From assembly GCA_934090935.1 (NCBI GenBank), contig CAKOKD010000001.1, forward strand, positions 248,001 through 312,000: DNA of 64,000 nt, read 5' to 3'. Numbering within the stretch: position 1 is the stretch's first letter; the number at the start of each line of letters is the position of its first letter. This document shows, one piece after another, positions 17,328 to 25,880 of the stretch. Made by a program: the position numbers and the translations under genes. The DNA is from an uncultured Bacilli bacterium (GTDB lineage Bacteria; Bacillota_I; Bacilli_A; RF39; UBA660). The notes beneath the pieces were generated by a model. The model was not told the DNA's origin. It searched no databases and saw only the letters and a program-made list of their open reading frames with translations.

Positions 17328-19025
17328 GTGCGAAGAAAAAAATTATATCTTACTTTAGTTTGTTCATTTATTGTCGCTACAATTTTAAGCGTATTTATTC
17401 TACTTAATAGTAATAAAATTTTAACTAATTTTAAGATTATAAGTGTAGATAATAATATGAGAGAATACATAGTTAAGTATGAACGTGTTAAAGCAGCTGT
17501 TAATTATCGTATAACTATATATGATCAAAATGATATAAAAATATATGATGAAATATTTGACTCTAATGTGGCTAAGTTTAATTTAAACAACCTTGAATAT
17601 GATAATACATATTCTTTAATGGTCTATGCAATCGATAAAGCAGGAGAAACACGTCCAGCAAAAAGTGCATATACATTTAAATGGAATGAAGCAAGCATAG
17701 AATATGATTCTACAATTTTAAAGGATGAAGATTTATATTTAACTATTAATGGAGATTTAGAAAGTAAACACTATAAAATAGAATGTCTTTTTAATGATGA
17801 CGTTAAACTAAGTGAAGATCTGACCAAAGATGAATACGTTGTTAGTAAGAGTATCTATCAAGGATTATCCGGTGTTTTAAAAGTTCAAATTAAAAATGGT
17901 GAAAAGCTTGTTGATGAGCATAGTTTTTATAATAATATGAATCCTATAAGTGATGTTGCTATTACTTCAATTGAAGATAATTCTATTCTTAAATATAATG
18001 ATGTTTATTTAGAGTTTACTGGTGGAGATAATTCAAAAAGTACTGAGATAAAAATTTATGAAAATAAAAAACTTATTAAGACAAGTTCTACAAATAAGAA
18101 AAAAGTTATTTTATCTAAGGATTTATTTAAAACGGGATTAAATTATAAAATTGAAGTTATTCCTACTGTTGGTGAATATAAAAAGAATACAAGTGTTAAT
18201 TTTCAAATGAGTGAAAAAGAACAATTAAAACCGGTTTATATTTCCAATAATTGGAATCATATTAAACGTGGAACTAAAATTACTTTAGCAAGTCCTGATA
18301 AAGATGCAACTATTTATTATACGTTAGATGGAAATAATCCAGAAAGCTTTGGTATTCCTTATAAAGAACCTATCACGATTAATGAAAGTGTTACTTTAAA
18401 AGCAGTTGCTGTAAGTGATAATAAAACAAATAGTATCATTAAGACATATAACATTGACGTAAGTGATATGGCTCAATTAAAGGTGTATATAAGTCCTTCA
18501 AATCAATCTAAAAATTTTGGCGTTAAAGAAGCTCTTTACACTAATGAAAGAGATGAAATGAATGATTTATCCAATTATATAGTTGAAAGACTTGAACGTT
18601 TTGGTGTTAAAATAAAAAGAAATAATTCTAGTGGAAATATCAATTTATGGTTAAAAGAAAGCAATTATTTTGGTGCTAACTTGCATATTGCAGTTCATTC
18701 TAATGCATCAGTTGATCATACTTCTCGTGGTATTGAAACTTGGATTCATTCAGAGAATAGTGATACTTATAGTCTTGCAAATTTAATTCAAAAAGATTTA
18801 GTAAGCATTTATCCTGATAAGAATGAAGCATATGCTGATCGTGGAGTAAAATATGCAAATGGAGCTTTAGGGGAAGTAAATGATAATTATCTTCCATTTG
18901 GAATTTTAGTTGAAGTTGCACATCATGATTATTATGAAGATGCTTTATGGATTATGCAAAATAAAAAATTAATTGGTTATAATATAGCTGATTCAATATT
19001 AAAATATTATCAAATTATAGAATGA
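17328..19025 (+). CDS. Membrane-anchored N-acetylmuramoyl-L-alanine amidase (Amidase_3-like) with beta-sandwich repeats
   Basis: About 565 residues. An N-terminal membrane helix (LTLVCSFIVATILSVFILL) is followed by fibronectin-like repeats. A chitobiase C-terminal-like segment comes next (TIYYTLDGNNPESFGIPYK), then a C-terminal amidase domain from about 390. That domain shows VYISPSNQSKNFG, HIAVHSNASVDHTSRGIE and LVEVAHHD. The His and the last Glu fit Amidase_3 zinc and catalytic residues; the first His of the usual DPGHGG is replaced by SPSNQ, as in a known subset. Likely cuts stem peptides from glycan strands outside the cell. GTG 17328 is preceded by GTGGAG. Confidence 0.8.
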   Translation: MRRKKLYLTLVCSFIVATILSVFILLNSNKILTNFKIISVDNNMREYIVKYERVKAAVNYRITIYDQNDIKIYDEIFDSNVAKFNLNNLEYDNTYSLMVYAIDKAGETRPAKSAYTFKWNEASIEYDSTILKDEDLYLTINGDLESKHYKIECLFNDDVKLSEDLTKDEYVVSKSIYQGLSGVLKVQIKNGEKLVDEHSFYNNMNPISDVAITSIEDNSILKYNDVYLEFTGGDNSKSTEIKIYENKKLIKTSSTNKKKVILSKDLFKTGLNYKIEVIPTVGEYKKNTSVNFQMSEKEQLKPVYISNNWNHIKRGTKITLASPDKDATIYYTLDGNNPESFGIPYKEPITINESVTLKAVAVSDNKTNSIIKTYNIDVSDMAQLKVYISPSNQSKNFGVKEALYTNERDEMNDLSNYIVERLERFGVKIKRNNSSGNINLWLKESNYFGANLHIAVHSNASVDHTSRGIETWIHSENSDTYSLANLIQKDLVSIYPDKNEAYADRGVKYANGALGEVNDNYLPFGILVEVAHHDYYEDALWIMQNKKLIGYNIADSILKYYQIIE

Positions 19026-19092
19026 TTTATCTACTTTTGTCGAATCTATTGAACTTATAAAATTTAAGTAATATAGTTTAATTGGTGAACTT

Positions 19093-19188
19093 ATGAAAAA
19101 GGTAAATAGAATACTTGATTCAATGATAAGTGATATTGATAAAGTGAAATTAGGGTTGTATGAAGCTTCTACTAAAAGAAAAAAGTAG
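19093..19188 (+). CDS. 31-residue small protein, function unknown
   Basis: Charged peptide starting MKKVNRILDSMISDIDK and ending STKRKK. Ribosome site GGTGA is weak. Its stop lies within a strong terminator hairpin (19163-19198), which argues that a transcript ends here. Upstream, TTTGTCGAATCTATTGAAC closely resembles the promoter-proximal block of the three hydrophobic-peptide elements. Confidence 0.4.
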   Translation: MKKVNRILDSMISDIDKVKLGLYEASTKRKK

Positions 19189-19198
19189 AAGCTTTTTT
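19163..19198 (+). terminator. Terminator of the small protein gene
   Basis: AAGCTTCTAC and GTAGAAGCTT form a perfect 10-bp stem, followed by TTTT. Confidence 0.8.
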
Positions 19199-19314
19199 AG
19201 TGTGCTATGTATGACATATGTCTAGTTGCCGAAAGTGCCAAAATTTCTCAATGAAAAATATTTACTTTTTGACTATTAAATTGAAAATTATTAAATTATC
19301 AGTTTTTTATTATA

Positions 19315-19350
19315 TTGACAATGATACGGATAAATTATATAATGTCCGTA
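19315..19350 (+). promoter_or_regulatory. abiE promoter with operator inverted repeat
   Basis: TTGACA (19315-19320), 17 bp, TATAAT (19338-19343). TACGGA (19325-19330) and TCCGTA (19345-19350) are inverted repeats bracketing the -10. AbiEi proteins are known to repress their own promoter by binding inverted repeats, so this is a likely autoregulatory operator. Confidence 0.75.
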
Positions 19351-19373
19351 TAAATGAACAAAGAGGTGGAATT

Positions 19374-20000
19374 ATGGATTTTATGACAAAAGAAGAGTTT
19401 ATAAATGAAAGTAATATAGAAATTATTCAAAAACTTATGGAAAGAAATAATGGGTATATAACTGCAAAGGAACTTGAAGATTTTGATATAAGTAGAAATT
19501 ATCTATCTATTATGACTAAAAAAAATATGATAGAAAAAGTAGCCAAGGGAATTTATATAGATTCTGCTAAAATTGAGGATGTATATTATGTACTAAGTAT
19601 AAGTACTCCAAAAATAATTTATTCTCATATGACTGCACTTTATTTTCATAATCTTTCAATTAAAGCACCAGATAGCTCTTTTGATATAACTGTTACAAAA
19701 AAGTATAATAATCCTAAGCTAAAAAAACATAATGTTTTCTATGTTGATGATAAATTTTATGATATTGGAATTACCGAAGTCAAAACACCGCAGGGCAATA
19801 AAGTAAGAGTTTATGATGTTGAAAGATGTATTTGTGATATAATTCGTTCTAAAAAAAGAATGGATATAGAACACGTTAAGTATTCAATTAAAGAATATCT
19901 TAAAAGAAAAGATAGTGATCTAATAAAACTTTCAAAGTATGCTGATATGTTTGGTATAAAAGAAGAAGTTATGGATTTTGTGAGTATGATGTATGAATAG
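19374..20000 (+). CDS. abiEi: AbiEi-type antitoxin / transcriptional regulator
   Basis: 208 residues. An N-terminal winged helix (GYITAKELEDFDISRNYLSIM, residues about 22-42) is followed by GIYID and the AbiEi core with TPKIIYSHMTALYFHNLS and VYDVERCICDIIR. It is the antitoxin of a type IV pair: it does not bind the toxin but represses the operon and counters toxin effects. I chose ATG 19374, which has AGAGGTGG 4 nt upstream; an in-frame upstream start at 19218 has no ribosome site and includes the promoter. Confidence 0.88.
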   Translation: MDFMTKEEFINESNIEIIQKLMERNNGYITAKELEDFDISRNYLSIMTKKNMIEKVAKGIYIDSAKIEDVYYVLSISTPKIIYSHMTALYFHNLSIKAPDSSFDITVTKKYNNPKLKKHNVFYVDDKFYDIGITEVKTPQGNKVRVYDVERCICDIIRSKKRMDIEHVKYSIKEYLKRKDSDLIKLSKYADMFGIKEEVMDFVSMMYE

Positions 20001-20829
20001 TATGCAAGTAAAGGATAAATTAAAAAATATAGCAATTAAACGAAACATAGATTTTAATACATTACTTCGTTTATATATGTATGATAGATTTATAGAAAGA
20101 TTAGCAGTAAGTAAGTATCGTGATAATTTCATTTTAAAAGGTGGATTTTATTTAAGTACATTATTTGGATTAGAAAGTCGATTTACTAAAGATATAGATA
20201 CTGCAATAAAAGATGCTAATTTTACTAAAGAAAATGTTGAAAAGATGATTAAATCTATTATTGCGATAGATATTAATGACGGTGCTTTAATAAGTTTCAT
20301 AGAGATTGGTAACATACGTGAAGAAGATCAATATGGTGGTTTTAGAGCTACTTTAAATGTAAAAGTAGATTCAATTAGAGAAAACTTTCAAATTGATATA
20401 GCAACAGGAGATCCTATCACACCAAAACCAATAGTATATAAATATCGCCCAATATTAGGAGAAAGTTTTGTAAATGTATGGTCATACAATATTGAAACTG
20501 TAATTGCAGAAAAGCTAGAAACAATTTTAAGAAGAGCTGAAGCTAATAGTAGAATAAGAGATTATTATGACATATATTTGATATATACTAAGGGTTGGAA
20601 TGATGTTAAAATAGATGATCTACGTAAGGCAATAGATAAAACTTTTGAAAAGAGAAATTATACTGGGGACATTGAAGAAGCCATAGCAATATTAAAAAAT
20701 AGTGAGATCATAAAAAATAGATGGAATTTATATAAGAAAAAATATGAATATGCAAATGATATTGATTATGAAGAAATAATGAAATGTGTTGAAGAAATTA
20801 TTAAAGTAATAGTACCAATAACAGTATAG
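19993..20829 (+). CDS. abiEii: AbiEii nucleotidyltransferase toxin
   Basis: 278 residues. FILKGGFYLSTLFGLESR and TKDIDTAI make the GS-type nucleotidyltransferase motif I, and KLETILRRAEANSRIRDYYD the conserved C-terminal block. AbiEii toxins stop growth by modifying RNA with nucleotides (some members target tRNA acceptor ends), which aborts phage infection. It overlaps the antitoxin by 8 bp. All catalytic blocks are intact. Confidence 0.9.
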   Translation: MNSMQVKDKLKNIAIKRNIDFNTLLRLYMYDRFIERLAVSKYRDNFILKGGFYLSTLFGLESRFTKDIDTAIKDANFTKENVEKMIKSIIAIDINDGALISFIEIGNIREEDQYGGFRATLNVKVDSIRENFQIDIATGDPITPKPIVYKYRPILGESFVNVWSYNIETVIAEKLETILRRAEANSRIRDYYDIYLIYTKGWNDVKIDDLRKAIDKTFEKRNYTGDIEEAIAILKNSEIIKNRWNLYKKKYEYANDIDYEEIMKCVEEIIKVIVPITV

Positions 20830-20937
20830 GAGTATGAATAATGTTAATCAAATGATAGAGATATTGATAAAGATATTGGTTTAATAAAGAATACTTTAAA
20901 TACAGATAATCTTGGTGACATGATGAAAATTCACAAG

Positions 20938-21163
20938 TATATAAAAACAAAGGCACAAGTGGAGTTTATATATAACTAGAGGTGATAAACGAAGCCTTTG
21001 AATACCAATGATAGTAGATAGAGTAATAATAGTTCAAGTACAATCACTGATATATAAAAAGCAACTTAGCGAAACAAGTTATGGTTTTAGACTAGGATGT
21101 CCGTGTGAAATGGATATTTTTTATAAACTTATACAACCAATTGACAATAAGCTTAAAAAATAA
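20938..21163 (+). pseudogene. Degraded group II intron reverse transcriptase/maturase fragment
   Basis: Three blocks of group II intron RT remain, split by frameshifts and stops. KNKGTSGV is at about 20944. KPL then IPMIVDRV (20994-21025) has two bases lost between them. SETSYGFRLGCPCEMD follows at 21065-21115, where intact proteins read SYGFRPGRS. No YADD box, no intron RNA domain V or VI is visible. The whole 374-bp gap 20830-21203 is this remnant plus unassigned sequence. Confidence 0.65.
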
Positions 21164-21203
21164 TAAAATTATAAGTGTTAAGAAGAAAAAATAGGGTGAT
21201 TAT

Positions 21204-21539
21204 ATGTATAATGAAAAAATATTTTTAACTCCTCAAGAAATACTTGAAAAAGAGTTTAAGATTGATGCTAAAGGATATAGACCACAAGAAGTGGATAAAT
21301 TTCTTGATATGGTTATAAGAGATTATACAGAGTTTGCAAGTATTATCAATAAACTTAAGAATGATAATAAATATTTAGCTGAAGATAATGCTAAATTAAA
21401 AGCAGAATATCGTAAGCTTAAAAATATTATTGATAGTGCTGAAGAAAATAATGGATCATCCAATAATAGTTTCAATAATATTGATCTTCTTAAAAGAATA
21501 AGCAATTTGGAAAAAATTGTATATGGTAAAGATGAATAA
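21204..21539 (+). CDS. gpsB: GpsB cell-division adaptor (DivIVA family)
   Basis: 111 residues. FLTPQEILEKEFKIDAKGYR and PQEVDKFLDMVIRDY form the DivIVA/GpsB membrane-binding and coiled-coil head; a short C-terminal helix (DLLKRISNLEKIVYG) is the trimerising end. GpsB coordinates wall synthases with division in Bacilli. RNase P RNA starts 2 nt after its stop, the same order as in Bacillus. Confidence 0.93.
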   Translation: MYNEKIFLTPQEILEKEFKIDAKGYRPQEVDKFLDMVIRDYTEFASIINKLKNDNKYLAEDNAKLKAEYRKLKNIIDSAEENNGSSNNSFNNIDLLKRISNLEKIVYGKDE

Positions 21540-21541
21540 AT

Positions 21542-21882
21542 AATATCTTGGTAAACGCGGCATAGTATTATGTTGAGGAAAGTCCATGCTCGCACTAACC
21601 TGTGATGGTAGTAGTGTTCATGCCGAGGGAATAAATAACCGAGGGTAAGTTTTAACTTAACGGCTCCGAAATAACCTCAAATGGTTAAATTAGGTATAAA
21701 AGTGCCAAAGAGACGAGTACATTTGGAAACGAATGTAGTGGAACGTGGTAAACCCCATGAGCGAGAAACCCAAAATTGGTAGGGGAGTCTTTAGAAACAA
21801 ATTAAGAAGGGCCTAAAGGACAGAAATGTAGATAAATGTTTACCGCCTAGAAATAGGTACAGAACATGGCTTATAAGATATT
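21542..21882 (+). ncRNA. rnpB: RNase P RNA, type B
   Basis: AATATCTT at the 5' end pairs with AAGATATT at the 3' end (P1). GAGGAAAGTCCATGCTCGC is the universal P4/CR-I segment, and ACAGAACATGGCTTATAAG the matching 3' P4 segment (CR-V). GACGAGTAC and GTGGAACGTGGTAAACCCC are further core blocks. It is the catalytic RNA that matures tRNA 5' ends. Length about 341 nt fits a bacterial type B RNA. Confidence 0.95.
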
Positions 21883-21912
21883 ATTTTATTTTTTTTAAAG
21901 GATGTGGTATCT

Positions 21913-22389
21913 TTGATAGAAGCAGGCAAATCTTTAAAAAATGCTAGAGAAAGTGCCGGTGTTTCAATAGAGGAAGCAAGCCAGGATTTAAATATTCCGG
22001 TATTGTTTTTAGAACAAATTGAATCTGGGGCTGTTGGAGCTTTTGAGGATATCTATGAACTTAAAAATATGATGCTTGATTATGCTAAGTATTTGGGTTT
22101 AAACACAGATGATTTAACTATGAAGTTCAATGAATATATGTTTGATTATACAAGCAAAATAAAACTTGATGAAATAGAAAAAGCGATGAGAGAACAACAA
22201 AAAGAGAAAAGTGATGATGAAAAAGAAATAATTCATTCACCATATACAAGAATTACACCGAAAGAAAAAAGTTTACCATATATTATTTCTGCGATTATTA
22301 TAATTGTTTTGGTGGTTTTGGTGCTTATTTGGAGTATAAAACAGATAACTGTGAATGGTTCAAGCAATATTATTGGTTTTTTAGATTAG
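21913..22389 (+). CDS. rodZ: RodZ-like helix-turn-helix membrane protein
   Basis: About 158 residues: HTH_25 domain at 1-75 (LKNARESAGVSIEEASQDL, IPVLFLEQIESG), charged linker, one membrane helix (IISAIIIIVLVVLVLIWSI) near 120-138 and a tiny outer tail. RodZ links MreB to the elongation machinery; this one lacks the large outer domain. TTG 21913 is preferred because AAAGGA lies 10 nt upstream, while GTG 21904 touches that site. It precedes pgsA, as in Bacillus. Confidence 0.82.
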   Translation: MIEAGKSLKNARESAGVSIEEASQDLNIPVLFLEQIESGAVGAFEDIYELKNMMLDYAKYLGLNTDDLTMKFNEYMFDYTSKIKLDEIEKAMREQQKEKSDDEKEIIHSPYTRITPKEKSLPYIISAIIIIVLVVLVLIWSIKQITVNGSSNIIGFLD

Positions 22390-22399
22390 GAGAGAAATT

Positions 22400-22993
22400 A
22401 TGAATTTACCAAATAAAATTACGATGGGAAGAATTGTTCTTTCAATCATGTTACTTATATTATTAATTTTTCCATTTAATTTATGTGGAATTGATTTTCC
22501 AAATTATCAATTATTTGGAACAATAAACGTCGATTTAAAATACATTATAGGAGGAATTATTTTCTTAATTGCTTCTTTAACTGATTTTATCGATGGAAAT
22601 ATCGCTAGAAAAAGAAATTTGGTTACTGATTTTGGAAAAGTAATGGATGCTATTGCTGATAAGGTATTGGTTAATGGAGTTTTAGTGGTTTTAGCATGTA
22701 ATGGACTTATAAGTGAAGTTATTCCTGTAATCATAATCACAAGAGACATCTTTGTTGATTCAATTAAAATGGTTGCTGGAAGTAAAGGTAAAGCTGTTGG
22801 AGCATCAATTTTAGGAAAACTTAAAACTATTTGTATGATGAGTGGTTTAACTTTAACATTTTTCTATAATATTCCTTTTGAGCTTGTCAATTTAGATGTT
22901 GCTAATGGGCTTCTTTATATAGCATGTGTTTTATCAATAATTAGTGGAGTTCAATATTATTTAGTTAATAAAGAATATTTTAAAGAGAAATAA
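22400..22993 (+). CDS. pgsA: CDP-diacylglycerol--glycerol-3-phosphate 3-phosphatidyltransferase
   Basis: 197 residues, about five membrane segments. The CDP-alcohol phosphotransferase signature DG-x2-AR-x8-G-x3-D-x3-D is present in DGNIARKRN...GKVMDAIADK (around 65-90). Start MNLPNKITMGRI is typical. It commits lipid precursors to phosphatidylglycerol. Ribosome site TAGGAGAG lies just after the rodZ stop. Confidence 0.93.
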   Translation: MNLPNKITMGRIVLSIMLLILLIFPFNLCGIDFPNYQLFGTINVDLKYIIGGIIFLIASLTDFIDGNIARKRNLVTDFGKVMDAIADKVLVNGVLVVLACNGLISEVIPVIIITRDIFVDSIKMVAGSKGKAVGASILGKLKTICMMSGLTLTFFYNIPFELVNLDVANGLLYIACVLSIISGVQYYLVNKEYFKEK

Positions 22994-23014
22994 TCTGCAA
23001 TGCAGATTTTTTTT
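22990..23014 (+). terminator. Terminator of rodZ-pgsA
   Basis: AATCTGC, AAT, GCAGATT, then a T run of more than six; it overlaps the stop codon. Confidence 0.85.
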
Positions 23015-23038
23015 TATGAAATGACAGATTTTTAAAAT

Positions 23039-23052
23039 TGTACATTTGTTCG
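23039..23052. promoter_or_regulatory. Candidate SOS (LexA) box of recA
   Basis: TGTACATTTGTTCG resembles the Gram-positive box CGAACATATGTTCG: the right half is exact, the left half has two changes. It lies 9 bp upstream of the -35. Confidence 0.5.
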
Positions 23053-23061
23053 TAAAAAGTG

Positions 23062-23090
23062 TTGACTTTTGTTTTTATAATTGTTAAGAT
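23062..23090 (+). promoter_or_regulatory. recA promoter
   Basis: TTGACT (23062-23067), 17 bp, TAAGAT (23085-23090). Confidence 0.65.
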
Positions 23091-23122
23091 GTTTATGTAA
23101 GGAAGATTGGATAGGAGAATTT

Positions 23123-24142
23123 ATGAAAAAAATAGATACAACAAATCAAGATAAAGATAAAGCTTTAGAACAAGTAATGGCTGAGATAGAAAAACAATTT
23201 GGTAAGGGAGCTATAATGAAGCTTGGAGAAGAAACTCATTATGAGATCGAGACAACTCCAACTGGTTCATTAGGTCTTGATATTGCACTTGGAGCTGGTG
23301 GGTTTCCTAAGGGAAGAATAATAGAGGTTTATGGACCTGAATCGAGTGGTAAGACAACTATTGCTCTTCAAGCAGTCGCTGAGGTTCAAAAACGAGGAGG
23401 AAGAGCAGCATTTATTGATGCTGAGCATGCTCTTGATCCTGTTTATGCTAAAAATTTAGGAGTTAATATTGATGAACTTTTATTAAGTCAACCAGATACT
23501 GGTGAACAAGCTCTTGAGATTTGTGAAGCTTTGGTTAGAAGTAATGCTGTTTCAATCGTAGTAATCGATTCTGTTGCTGCACTTGTTCCTCAAGCTGAAA
23601 TTGAAGGAGAAATGGGAGATAGCCATGTTGGTCTTCAAGCAAGACTTATGAGCCAAGCTTTAAGAAAACTTTCTGGTATTATAAATAAGACAAACACAAC
23701 AGCTATATTTATTAATCAATTAAGAGAAAAAGTTGGAGTATTATTTGGAAATCCAGAAACAACTCCAGGAGGAAGAGCTTTAAAATTCTATGCTTCTGTT
23801 AGACTTGATGTAAGACGTGGAGAACAAATAAAATTAGGAGATTCGGTAATCGGAAATAAGACTAATATCAAAGTTGTAAAAAATAAAATTGCACCTCCAT
23901 TTAAAGTTGCTACAGTTGACATTATGTATGGTGAAGGTGTAAGTCATGTTGGAGAACTTGTTGATATTGCAAGTGATTTAGGAATAATGGATAAAAGTGG
24001 AGCTTGGTATTCTTATAATGGTGAAAAGATTGGTCAAGGAAGGGAAAACACTAAAATATTCTTAAAAAACAATCCAGAAATTGCTAATGAAATTGAAAAT
24101 CAAATCAGAGAACATTATGGATTTAAACCTATAGAAGATTAA
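23123..24142 (+). CDS. recA: RecA recombinase
   Basis: 339 residues. Walker A is GPESSGKTT (around 65), Walker B VVIDSVAAL; TTAIFINQLREKVGV precedes loop L2 with NPETTPGG. The protein forms filaments on single-stranded DNA for recombination and LexA cleavage. I chose ATG 23123 (AGGAGA 4 nt upstream); an earlier TTG frame overlaps the promoter. The C-terminus ends IREHYGFKPIED. Confidence 0.97.
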   Translation: MKKIDTTNQDKDKALEQVMAEIEKQFGKGAIMKLGEETHYEIETTPTGSLGLDIALGAGGFPKGRIIEVYGPESSGKTTIALQAVAEVQKRGGRAAFIDAEHALDPVYAKNLGVNIDELLLSQPDTGEQALEICEALVRSNAVSIVVIDSVAALVPQAEIEGEMGDSHVGLQARLMSQALRKLSGIINKTNTTAIFINQLREKVGVLFGNPETTPGGRALKFYASVRLDVRRGEQIKLGDSVIGNKTNIKVVKNKIAPPFKVATVDIMYGEGVSHVGELVDIASDLGIMDKSGAWYSYNGEKIGQGRENTKIFLKNNPEIANEIENQIREHYGFKPIED

Positions 24143-24144
24143 TT

Positions 24145-24168
24145 GTGGATTTATTCCACTTTTTTTTA
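24145..24168 (+). terminator. Terminator of recA
   Basis: GTGGA and TCCAC stem with 5-nt loop, then T8. Confidence 0.8.
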
Positions 24169-24170
24169 AC

Positions 24171-24199
24171 TTGTAAAATACTTGTTTATATTCTATAAT
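24171..24199 (+). promoter_or_regulatory. rny promoter
   Basis: TTGTAA (24171-24176), 17 bp, TATAAT (24194-24199). Confidence 0.65.
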
Positions 24200-24252
24200 T
24201 AATGTATAGATGAGTTTATATAATTATCTATTATAGAGGGAGTGTTAAATAT

Positions 24253-25803
24253 ATGTTAAATGCTTTATGCATTGTTACACTTCTTGTTGGTCTTGTTGCT
24301 GGCGGTATCGTTACATTCGTTATTGTTATATTAACTGGTGCCGGTGCAGGAAAAAAAGCTGAAAAATTATTAAATGATGCTAAAAAGGAAGCTGATAAAC
24401 ATAAAAGAGATAGTTTATTAGAACTAAAAGAGGAAAGTTTTAAGTTAAAACAAGAAACTGACAAAGAAATAAGAGATAAAAAGGCTGAAATTGCTCAAAG
24501 CGAGGAAAGACTTTTACAAAGAGAACAATCTTTGGATAAAAGAGAAGAAATGTTACAAAATAGAGATAACATGCTTGAACAAAAAGATAATAATTTAAGT
24601 GCTTTGCAAAAACAAGTCCAAGAGAAGGAAAACAAAATGGACGATCTTCTTAAGGAAGAAATGGAAAAATTGGAAACTATTGCTAAATTTTCCAAAGAAA
24701 AAGCGCATGATATGATCATGCAAAGAGTTGAAAGCAGTATGGAAGTTGAAATTGCTGAATATATCAGAGAAAAGGAAGCTGAGGCTAGGCTTGAAGTTGA
24801 TACTAAAGCAAAGAATTTACTAGTTAATTCGATGGAGAAATATTCTAACGATGTTACTAACATTCAAACTGTATCAACAATTAATCTACCTAGTGATGAC
24901 ATGAAAGGTAGACTAATCGGTAGAGAGGGAAGAAATATACGTACAATTGAGGCTGTTACTGGAGTTGATTTAATAATTGATGATACACCAGAAGCTATAG
25001 TTGTTTCATCTTTTGATCCTTTTAGAAGAGAAATTGCTAAAGAGACGATTGAAACTTTAATAAAAGATGGTAGAATTCATCCTACAAGAATTGAAGAGAT
25101 ATATGATAGGACTTGTAAGGATATGAATACTCGCGTTACAGAAATCGGTAAAGAAGCTGTTTATGATTTAGGTTTATCAAAAATGGAACCTGAGCTTGTA
25201 AATTTAGTTGGTAAATTAAACTTTAGAACTAGTTATGGTCAAAATGCTTTACAACATTCAATAGAAGTTGCAAATCTTTGTGGAATAATGGCTGGTGAGC
25301 TTGGAGAAAATGTACTTCTTGCTAAACGTGCTGGACTTTTACATGATATCGGTAAAGCTATAGATTTTGAAGTTGAAGGAAGCCATGTTGATATTGGAGT
25401 TGATATAGCTAAAAAATATCATGAAGATCCAATTGTGATAAATGCAATTGCATCACACCATGGAGATACTGAACAAACAAGTGTCATTTCATGTTTAGTT
25501 CAAATTGCCGATACGATGAGTGCATCTCGTCCTGGGGCAAGAAATGATTCAATGGAAAACTATATTAAACGTTTGGAACAACTTGAGAGTATTGGAAATT
25601 CTTTTGATGGTGTTGAAAAGAGTTATGCAATGCAAGCTGGTAGAGAAATTCGTGTTCTTGTAAAACCGGAAGAGGTTGATGATTTAAAGAGTTTCAAAAT
25701 TGCAAGAGAAATAAAAGAAAAAATTGAAGATGAAATGCAATATCCTGGAACAATTAAAATTACTGTAATTAGAGAGACTAGAGCTCAAGAAGAAGCAAAA
25801 TAA
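24253..25803 (+). CDS. rny: Ribonuclease Y
   Basis: 516 residues. N-terminal membrane anchor (1-28), long charged coiled coil (about 30-200), KH domain with GRLIGREGRNIRTIEAVTG, HD domain with LQHSIEVANLCGIM, LLHDIGKAIDFE and ASHHGD (metal ligands), and the C-terminal block ending IKITVIRETRAQEEAK. It is the membrane-bound endonuclease that starts mRNA decay in Bacilli. The terminator overlaps the stop. Confidence 0.96.
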   Translation: MLNALCIVTLLVGLVAGGIVTFVIVILTGAGAGKKAEKLLNDAKKEADKHKRDSLLELKEESFKLKQETDKEIRDKKAEIAQSEERLLQREQSLDKREEMLQNRDNMLEQKDNNLSALQKQVQEKENKMDDLLKEEMEKLETIAKFSKEKAHDMIMQRVESSMEVEIAEYIREKEAEARLEVDTKAKNLLVNSMEKYSNDVTNIQTVSTINLPSDDMKGRLIGREGRNIRTIEAVTGVDLIIDDTPEAIVVSSFDPFRREIAKETIETLIKDGRIHPTRIEEIYDRTCKDMNTRVTEIGKEAVYDLGLSKMEPELVNLVGKLNFRTSYGQNALQHSIEVANLCGIMAGELGENVLLAKRAGLLHDIGKAIDFEVEGSHVDIGVDIAKKYHEDPIVINAIASHHGDTEQTSVISCLVQIADTMSASRPGARNDSMENYIKRLEQLESIGNSFDGVEKSYAMQAGREIRVLVKPEEVDDLKSFKIAREIKEKIEDEMQYPGTIKITVIRETRAQEEAK

Positions 25804-25818
25804 TGCTTCTTTTTTTTT
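25791..25818 (+). terminator. Terminator of rny
   Basis: AGAAGCA, 6-nt loop including the stop, TGCTTCT, T run. Confidence 0.85.
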
Positions 25819-25826
25819 GAAAATAC

Positions 25827-25851
25827 TTGAAAATCGGGGGGGGATTATAAA
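25827..25851 (+). promoter_or_regulatory. G-tract promoter (8 G) of the broken glycine-rich surface gene
   Basis: -35 TTGAAA (25827-25832), ATC, eight G (25836-25843), AT, -10 TATAAA (25846-25851). Spacing is 13 bp, the shortest of the family, so probably off in this state. Confidence 0.72.
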
Positions 25852-25880
25852 ATAAAAAAGTAAGATGCAAGGGTGTAGAA

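Noticed and set aside
19218..19373. N-terminal extension of AbiEi from 19218
   Set aside because: It would translate through a consensus promoter and operator; ATG 19374 has a strong ribosome site.
20938..21163. RT fragment as the missing DGR reverse transcriptase
   Set aside because: Its remaining motifs (SYGFR, IPMIVDRV) fit group II intron maturases, the fragment is frameshifted, and no template or accessory gene is nearby.
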